Shown here piece by piece: positions 37,601 to 46,600 of a stretch of 64,000 nucleotides of DNA. How positions within the stretch are numbered: position 1 is the first letter of the stretch; every line of letters starts with the position of its first letter. A program made the position numbers and the translations under genes. Origin of the DNA: Delphinapterus leucas (taxonomy: Eukaryota; Chordata; Mammalia; Artiodactyla; Monodontidae); the NCBI RefSeq assembly GCF_002288925.2, contig NW_022098076.1, forward strand, positions 66,243,332 through 66,307,331, in the 5' to 3' direction. A model generated the notes under the pieces. The model was given only the letters and a program-made list of their open reading frames with translations, was not told the DNA's origin and made no database searches.

Positions 37601-40600
37601 ATCAGGGATCCGTAGAGGTGGCACAGAGTAGCCTTGCTTCGGATGCAGTCTTCCAAACTGTACACCTCCTTGTCCACGTGGTCGTCGAGAAAAATGATCA
37701 CGTGGGCCTGGCGGAAGGCCTCCTCCGCTTGGGTGCAGGCGGACACACTCTGCAGGAAGGGCGACGCCAGGTCCTGAGCCTCCTTCACAAGGCTTGTGAG
37801 TTTCTCTTCTGCCTGCTTGTTGTCAAATAGGTTTATGCTAATTTCCATATGCGGTCCAAACACTTCACCACTTGTCAAGATGGGAATTAGGTTGTAGCAG
37901 GCAAGAGCCGATGCACTAATAAAAATGCAAAGCCGATTACGAGTGGTTAAATCTTTTGCTCCTTTTCAGGTTTTATTCTTTTTTTTTTTTTTTAAAGTAT
38001 CAACCATGTATAGAAGTCTTTTTTTTTTTTTTTAATAAATTTATTTATTTTCGGCTGTGTTGGGTCTTCATTGCTGTGCGCGGGCTTTCTCTAGTTGCGG
38101 CGAGCGGGGGCTCCTCTTCGTTGTGGTGTGCGGGCTTCTCATTGCAGTGGCTTCTCTTGTTGCAGAGCACGGGCTCTAGGCGACCGGGCTTCAGAAGTTG
38201 TGGCTCACGGGCTCTAGAGCGCAGGCTCAGTAGTTGTGGCGCACGGGCTTAGTTGTCCCGCGGCATGTGGGATCTCCCCGGACCAGGGCTTGAACCCGTG
38301 TCCCCTGCACTGGCAGGCGGATTCTTAACCACTGCGCCACCAGGGAAGTCCCCAGGCTTTATTCTTAATAGATATTCTTCTGCACGTGCATTAATAGGGT
38401 GATTTAATATATTAAATTGGCATACACAGCGGCACAGACATTTTTAAGGCTAGAAATCAAAAGTAGAACAAAATAATTCTCACTGCTAACTTCTTGCTTT
38501 GGCCATCTGAAAACAATACCAAAGTAAGAAATGTACCTGTTTATAAGGCTTTTCAAATTAAACAGAATAGGCAGAAAGCAAAATTTAAAAGAACTGTGTC
38601 ATATTACTGTATATTACTGTAATTACGTGTTACTGTAATTACGTGTTTATATTCTTTTTAAAAAAAGATAAGGAAATCAGTTTCATTTAACCATAACTCT
38701 TTTCTATTTTGTACCCTTATCTGCAAAGTAATGACATCTTTTAGAAAGGCCTATTTTTCCAAATCCTTATAAAGAAGTCTAGGATCAACACAGGCGAGGT
38801 ATCATGTATCTGCGCCCACAATTCAGCTAGTATTTGAGTACTCCATAGCTTGGCTGATAACTGAGAGCCCTAATGACCCCTGAGGGGGAGTTTAGAAATG
38901 CATCCGGGCATTTTTTCACAGTGGGTTTGGAGAGAGGCGCAGTGGTGTTTTCAAGAGCATCTGTACCATTTTAATCCTTTAAAAATATCTAGGGGCTTCC
39001 CTGGTGGTCCAGTGGTTAGGACTCTGTGCTCCCAATGCAGGGGGCCCTGGTTCGATCCCTGGTCGGGGAGCTGGGTCCCGCAGGCCACAAGGAGGAGCCC
39101 GCATGCCGCAAATAAAGATCCCGCGTGCTGCAGCTAAGACCCAGCGCAGCCAAATAAATATTAAAGAAATTCTAAAGCAGATGTAATATTGTTAAATCTG
39201 GGTGTAAAGTTCATGTATGGTTATTACATCATTCTCAGTTCTTTTCTGCATTTGAAATCTTTCATAATAACAAATAATTTTTCAGATGAGCCTGTATATT
39301 AGGATACACACATAGATAGTAAGAAGGGCAGTGTGAGAGACAGATTGAGAGGTGGGGAAAGGAAAGGGGGAGGGAGAGATAGAACAAGATGGACAGCAAA
39401 AGGACAAAGAGAGAGACAGAGCACAGAGATAGAGAGAAAAAGCAATGACAAACATCGAATGTGTCCACCCACCACTGAGAGCAAGAGTGACGAGAAAAAG
39501 TGAGAAGGGGTAAGAGTGAGGGGGGTGAGGTTCCAGAGAATGAGTGCCACATGGAAGAGCTAAGGATGAGGACAACTCTAGCAAGTGGGAAAGAGGAAGG
39601 GGGCAACAGTCAGGAAGATGGGGGAGGGAAGGAAGGAAACAAGGGAGAGGGAAGGAAGGACAGTGAGGCGACAAGCAGGATCGTATGAGCAGCACACAGC
39701 ATGAGACACACAGAATGAGGGCAGGAGAGCTGGAGACAGTCATGCAAAGTAAATACCTTTGCTATAAAGTTGCTCTTAGATTTAGTATGTATGTGTATTA
39801 TATGCATATTACATACACATTGAATCTATATATAGTCTAAAACTCATACATGGGGCTACACTAGGGGATATATAGGCATATACGTATATTCCATATCTAT
39901 AATATTCGTATACATACATACAAATCTCACACTTGACACTCAGATATTCTTCCATCATGTAACTAATCCTACATCATCGTCCTTCTAAACATAAAAAGCC
40001 GACCTCACGAATCCTGGGATTTGACGGTCCCACCTGGTGATCCAGACCTGCAAGGGGTTGATGAGACCTTTCAGGGCTTCTTTCTCCAGCTCTTTTTCTA
40101 TGTGTGCCCCCAGGTTCTCTTGAGCAGCTGTCTTCATCAGCTCAGTGGTCATGCTAGAGGTGACACCATAGTAAAGCTAAATATTGGGAAAGAAAAAATC
40201 AACACCAGAATAGCTGACAATGGCTATAATGGAAAGTTCTTGTTTAAAGCCCAAATAGAGTAAAAAGAGAGCTGAGAGAATACCTTAGAAAGCAAGACGT
40301 TGGAAAAATATAATAATAGGAGAGAACAATAATGTTTTAGACAGATAAATCAACTGAATTTGTATACCTGGGCATGTTCTAGGAACTCGTTATATCCTCC
40401 CAAAAGCAAACCCTTTCCTCCACGATCCAACAGCTCTCTCCAGATGATGGGGGAATTTTTGTGACTCCACTTATTCTTTTTACACAACTCTTTCAGCCAC
40501 TCCTATTGAATGAGAGTCCATGAGAAGTCGCACATTGAATCTGCCTTGGAATTCAATGCTTTAGAGTTCAAACGTTAAAATACTAGTTTTTTTTTTTTTT

Positions 40601-43600
40601 ACTACCTCTGTGTATACATAATAAAATTTAGATATCTTTAAACTGTAAAATATAAATATAGAAATAGTGATGAGTTGAGTAACAAATTAATCAAGTAAGA
40701 AAGAATATTCTTCGAATTCATCGACCCAATAAAGGTACTGAATGTTGCTCTCTTTCCTGAGTAGACCTGAAGTGCAAGGGTTTGGCTTAAAAAAGGAGCC
40801 GAGTTTTCCAACTCAAATGGTCTTGTGTATGAGATGTCTCTGGTCTTAGGGCCGTATAAATTGATACTGCTTTCCAAATATGTGAGTATAGTTTATATTT
40901 TTTAGATTGAATTAATGAGCTAAAAATCATCTGGGGATTTCTGATAATATTTACTAGAAAAAGTTTAAATCATCATTGTCTGGTTTGTGTACACCAGGCC
41001 TTCCAATGACAATACCTGCATAGAGACAGAGTGCAACATTTCTATGGGTAAAGCACATGGCAACATTCTTGTCTTTGGAGGAATGTATCATGAAGCTACC
41101 TTACAAATGAATTTCCCTCGTTGATGTTTCCACCATGATGATTCCCCCATGGCCTCTCTAGTCACAACGTAGCCTGACCAGTGAAATACTGGGAATCTAG
41201 AAGAAAGAGACTCTACCTCAAAGGACCTTCAGCAGCGAGCAGGGCATGGTGATGTCCTGGCAGGAGTTGGAAGAATATGTACAGGACCGGACCCTGAGGG
41301 TGCTGAATCAAGAGTGGAACATAAAGCTGGACAAGAGAAAATTTCTCAAAATGAATCACTCTTCTGCTATTCAAGAGTGTACACCCTGACAAAGACCTCA
41401 GAAGAGAGTGCCAACATGTTGCTAGGATGGCTCTTCAGAGCTCGGAGCAAGGGATGAAATAAAATGGAAATGCCAGAACTGTCATGGAAGACCATGGAAG
41501 AAGGGATGAAAAAGCTTAGAAAAAATGGGCTCGCTAGAGTGGATACGCTATGACAGAAGGCTGGAAAACTATTGGTCACCTATGTTCTCTGGAAGGGCCT
41601 GGAGGACACTACATTCACCAAAGTGACAAGGAATGCACTGATGAGAGGGGTCTCAGCATCACTGAGAAGCCTGGTGTGGCTGTCAATTCTGGGCCATAGC
41701 TGTTAAATGACATGCTCTTACAGAGCTGGGCCCCATGGCAATTGGGATGATAGAATTCTGAAATAAAAGAGGACGGGGGGCAGTGCCCACCAGAGAACAT
41801 CTATTATGACAGAAGCACTAAGCAACCCAGCAGTAAGATAACTTAGACAGCTGAAGGCACAATGGGGACATGAAAAAGTTAGAGCTTATGCAATGGTCTG
41901 AGAAAACAAGCTATCACTCATCAAAGCTGATCTAGCCATTGCTGCTGCCATTAACAGAGATCAACGCAGACCTCCTGTTAATGGCACTATCCCTCAAAGA
42001 CAACAACCAGCCTCTTGGTGGCAATCTGATTACATTGGACCCCTTCTACCCTGGAAAGAGCGGTGATTCACCTTGATTTTAATCAACATATATTCTAGAT
42101 AAAGAATTGCCTTTATTGCTTGTAGGATTTTGGCCAGCACCCTGTTCAAGACTTTTCAAAATATTTAACCTACCAACATGGGATCCTGCATAACATCACT
42201 TTGAACCAAGAAACCCATTTTAGAGTAAAGGATGTATGACATTGGGCATGAAACCCACTGGCCCTATCATATATGGCAACATCTAGCAGCATGATAGAGG
42301 GATAGAACAACACACTGAAGATGCAGGCACCAGCTTAGAGACTGATACCTTGCAAGGATGGGGGTACCATCTTTCAGGATGCAATATATACCACAAATCA
42401 ATAGAGTTTTGCCCCAATACGTCAAATACATGAATCCAGGAACCAAGGATGGAATTAAGAGTGACCCTGCTTACCATCACTCCCAGTGACCCACCCAGTG
42501 TGAGGGGTGCTTCTATCAGGAAGAGTCCCATTAAACTTTAATCTATGGCTGCCACATGGTCACTTAGAGCTCCTGTGCCAAGAGATCAGCCAGTAAGGAG
42601 AGGAGTTACCATCATGGAAGGGGTAATTGCCCCTGTTGATCAGGAGCACGTAGGGCAGCTATTACCAATGTGGGCAGGAAAGAATGGTTGGCATCTAGGT
42701 AATCCATTGGGGCATCCTTGGTAGTGCCTTGCTTAATTTTGACAGCAAATGGACAGGTGCAACAGTCATATCCTGAAAAGGGAATAGAGACGAGGGCTCA
42801 GGCCCCTAAGGATACAGGTGTAAGTCACCACCACACCTAATAAGTCACCTGAATCAGCAGAGGGTGAGGGGAATCTACAATGGATAGAAGAGAAGAAAGG
42901 TGATGAGTCAGTTATGGTGCTGAATGATGTGTAGTGCTGAAATGATGTGCAGCTGGGACTATTGTTCACTTAACTAAACTTCCTCTTATAAAGTTTCCCC
43001 AGGGAGAGATGCCAACCAGAATTCTGGAAGAGCTGTTCCCAGATGGTGTGAACGTATTATATGCAGCATGTGGATCCAAAAGGCACAACTGGTGAACTAG
43101 CAGATCCTGTCACGTGTAGTCCCTATTCCTCCTTCGTGACCAAGGCACTCATTACCCCTGCCACGAGGTGTATTGGCTGTTGATGGCTCAGTGCTGAGTC
43201 TCTCTCTGGAAACTGACCTCAGCCAAAGGATGTTCCCTTGCCTAAGGTTAAGTCTCTTCCCCAGGGCAGCCCACATCCTCTGACTGTTAGCTGCAGGAGG
43301 ACAAAAGCCTGGCCTCCTTGCCTGTTTGGGGGGGTATCTTTGAAGGGCCATCCCAGCTTCAGAGTTCCCTGCAGGGCTGGCTGAGCCCTTTGTTAGAGCT
43401 GTATGGCAGTTCAACTTCTCCCATTGCCCAGTCCTGCTGCCCTCATTCCTTCTAAGGATGTTGTTCCCAAGAACACTCCCCAGTAAAGGAAACTCCTTCC
43501 CCAAATTTCCATCTAAGTCCCAAAGAAGGGTGTGTCAAATAAACAAGTCCCTCATGTCATTAGAAATCAATATGAAGAAGAATTGAAAGTTAAAAACTGC

Positions 43601-46600
43601 AATATACGGGCTTCCCTGGTGGTGCAGTGGTTGAGAGTCCACCTGCGGATGCAGGGGACACGGGTTCGTGCCCTGGTCCGGGAGGATCCCACATGCCGCA
43701 GAGCGGCTGGGCCCGTGAGCCATGGCCACTGAGCCCGCGCGTCCGGAGCCTGTGCTCTGCAACGGGAGAGGCCACAACAGTGAGAGGCCCGCGTGCCACA
43801 AAAAAAAAAAAAAAAAGAAAAAAAGTGCAATATAAGCTATGTGGATTCTTGGGGGGAAAATACCAGCCAAATTGATTCTACTTACTGGTTAGGGCCTCAT
43901 TTGTTCTATTAGGTACTAGGAAAAAAATATAAATAATGTTTTGAGGCTGATAAGTCAGGACTGATTTTACTAACATCAAAATATCAATAGTACATGAACA
44001 TTCATTCCTGGAAAGCTATCTGATACACTAGCTAATATTTAATTAAATCAGAACACATTTTTCTGTGTGTGTGAGTTTAACAAACTGTAAAGGCCTCTTA
44101 CCTCCCAAACATCAGGATGCTGTGTAATTTTATGTATCCGAAAATCAGGAAGGTTCTTTTGTAAATAATCTGCCAGAAGTTCTGCTTTAGCATAATATGG
44201 GCAATCTGCTCTACCTAAAAAATTCAAATTAGCAATATTTTCTTTCATCACATGGAAATTATCATGTAGTTACAAGCATTTGTCATATAATTACAGAATT
44301 AATCACACAGTTACAATATAATTTATATAGAGCTATAGCATATACTGCCATAACATAAACTTTTGATTTTTATTATATTGGCAAAATAAAATGAATTTCA
44401 TAGGAGATCAGCATCATTAGTAATAAAGTGTGGAAAGGAAAAAAGACTATTGAATATTTATTCTCCTCCAGTGCTGTATTAGACCTCACTTCCTCTAAGA
44501 GGCTGCCAGGCTACTAATTAAGCATGAACTACTCATAATGAACTACTCATTAGTAGCTACTAAAAGGCAAAGTGTGAAGTGAGGAGTGGTGGTAAAATCA
44601 CATGTGGACTTGCTATGTGTGCAGAGTATTGGGGGAAGAAGTGGAGGGAGAGAGAAGAGTCTGGCTTAACTTCTTTTTTCTGGCGTAGCTAGGTGATCCT
44701 GACCTTACTAGAGAGAAATCATGGGTGAGAAGTTTAAATTATAAAGCGCAGCTGGAAGTATCTGTAGTATATCTAAGTGGATATGACCAGCAGGCAGCTG
44801 CACCTGCAAATCTGAAGAGCAGGCCTTCTGTAATAGCTTAGGATACAGGTTTTGCAGGCATAAACACAGAGAAAGTGACAGCCACTAAAGTCGGTGGGAC
44901 TGGATGTCCGGTAGAGTAGGAGGGGCAGGGGCCAAGGGCAGAACCCTCTCTATAGCCTTCTTCCCCGATTACTCCCAATTCACCAGTTCTTCAACCTCCC
45001 GGTGACTTCTAAGTCATCATCCCCTCTCAAACTCCCCCTGGCTATTAGCCTCCCTGTTTAGTTCAAATCCATGACTCATGAATTCAGACCACTCTTCTGG
45101 TTCATGTCTGCAATTCTCTTGCCCCACTGTGCTTCTGGCAAGTAAGCCTGGTAAAAGCCCCTCACCCTGAATGAACCCAGTAACTTGCCTTTTCTGTGCC
45201 TGGGTTTCATGTACTTGGCACCCCTGGATAAACATGGTAGAACCAAGCAGAGTGGCACCATTATAAATTCATGGTCACCGGTCTCAACTGACCCTCAACT
45301 CTTCCTGGAGATCCCTCTGTTTCCCATGGCAGCACTCTCTTCTGGTCTCTACAATTACCATTCCAAACTGCCTACTTCCTTCAAGCCCCCTCCTTCTCTC
45401 CAATATTTTTCTGTACTATCAGAAGACAACAGAAAACTCTGCTTTCTACTTTACGCAAACTAAACCAAATCATACAAAAAGGCATCAGTTGGGAAATCCC
45501 CCAAGCTCCTGCCATCAAACCTACTAGCCTATCTGCATTTGGATTCATCCTTTCCTTCTTTCTTCTATTCAGTGGAAGAGGGATCCTACCTCTTATCCAG
45601 ATCCAATCTCACCACTTATGCTCTGAACACCACCCTCTTCCACCTCCACTGGTTATCCCCTTTTTCTAGCATCTTAGCTCTGTTTCTAATGGCCTGTTTC
45701 TATCATAATTAAAATACACTCATTATATTTAAGTTTCTCCTGTCCTGAGAAACAAAAAGCCCCTTCAGTCATTGCCTTCTACCTGCCCTTTTCTATTAAA
45801 ACTTGAAATAGTTCTTGAAATAGTTCTCTACACTTGCCGTCCCCAGTTCCTCACTTCCATTGATTTCTCATGCCACTGCAATCTGGCTTTTCCCATAATT
45901 CTCTAGAAGGTCACCATGGACCTCCATGTCACTAAATCCAATGGATACTTTTTGATCCTTTTCTTGTTGACCCTTGGTAGCATTTGTCTCCCTTCAATTC
46001 TTGAAATACCCACTATGATGGGGGCATTCTTCAGGTTTTCTTCCTACTTCTCTGGCCACTCCTCATTAGACTTTTAGGTTCCTATTCCTTTATTAATGCA
46101 TTAAAAGGTTAGCATTCTACAAGGCATCTTATCTTCATACTCTATGATCCTTCCTGGATAATCTCCTCCACTCCTTTGGTTTCAAGTAGAAATCTGTATT
46201 TCCAGTTCAGAACTATCTCCTTATCTAGATGTCTACACCGTCCTGTATTTTTTCAACTCCTGCTAAATGTCTCATAGGCACTCAGCATGTCTATGACAGA
46301 TTTTGCCATCACTCCCCTACTAAATTTGCTCCTTCTCTTATGTTCTTTATGTTCATCTACCCAGTTATTTAAGAGTATTAACAGTACCCAGAGTATAAAG
46401 CCTACTCTTCTGCTTTTTTTCAATGACTTCCCATCTACCCAGTTATGCAAACGACTGCTTGGGAATAATTTTAACTCTTTCTTCTCCCTTCCTTTCTTCC
46501 TCCACCTAGTCAAATGTCTAGTTCTATAGATTCTGCTCCCTAACATCTCTCCAATCCATTCACTTCTTTGCATTTCCATTGCCCACCTTCCTAGACCAGG

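Noticed and set aside
39262..39743. 153- and 114-residue Ser/Leu/Pro-rich minus-strand frames
   Set aside because: They arise from the low-complexity purine tract. Composition and lack of domains argue against coding.
43097..43504. 135-residue minus-strand frame
   Set aside because: Antisense across the LTR-like right end of the decayed retroviral fragment. No homology recognised.
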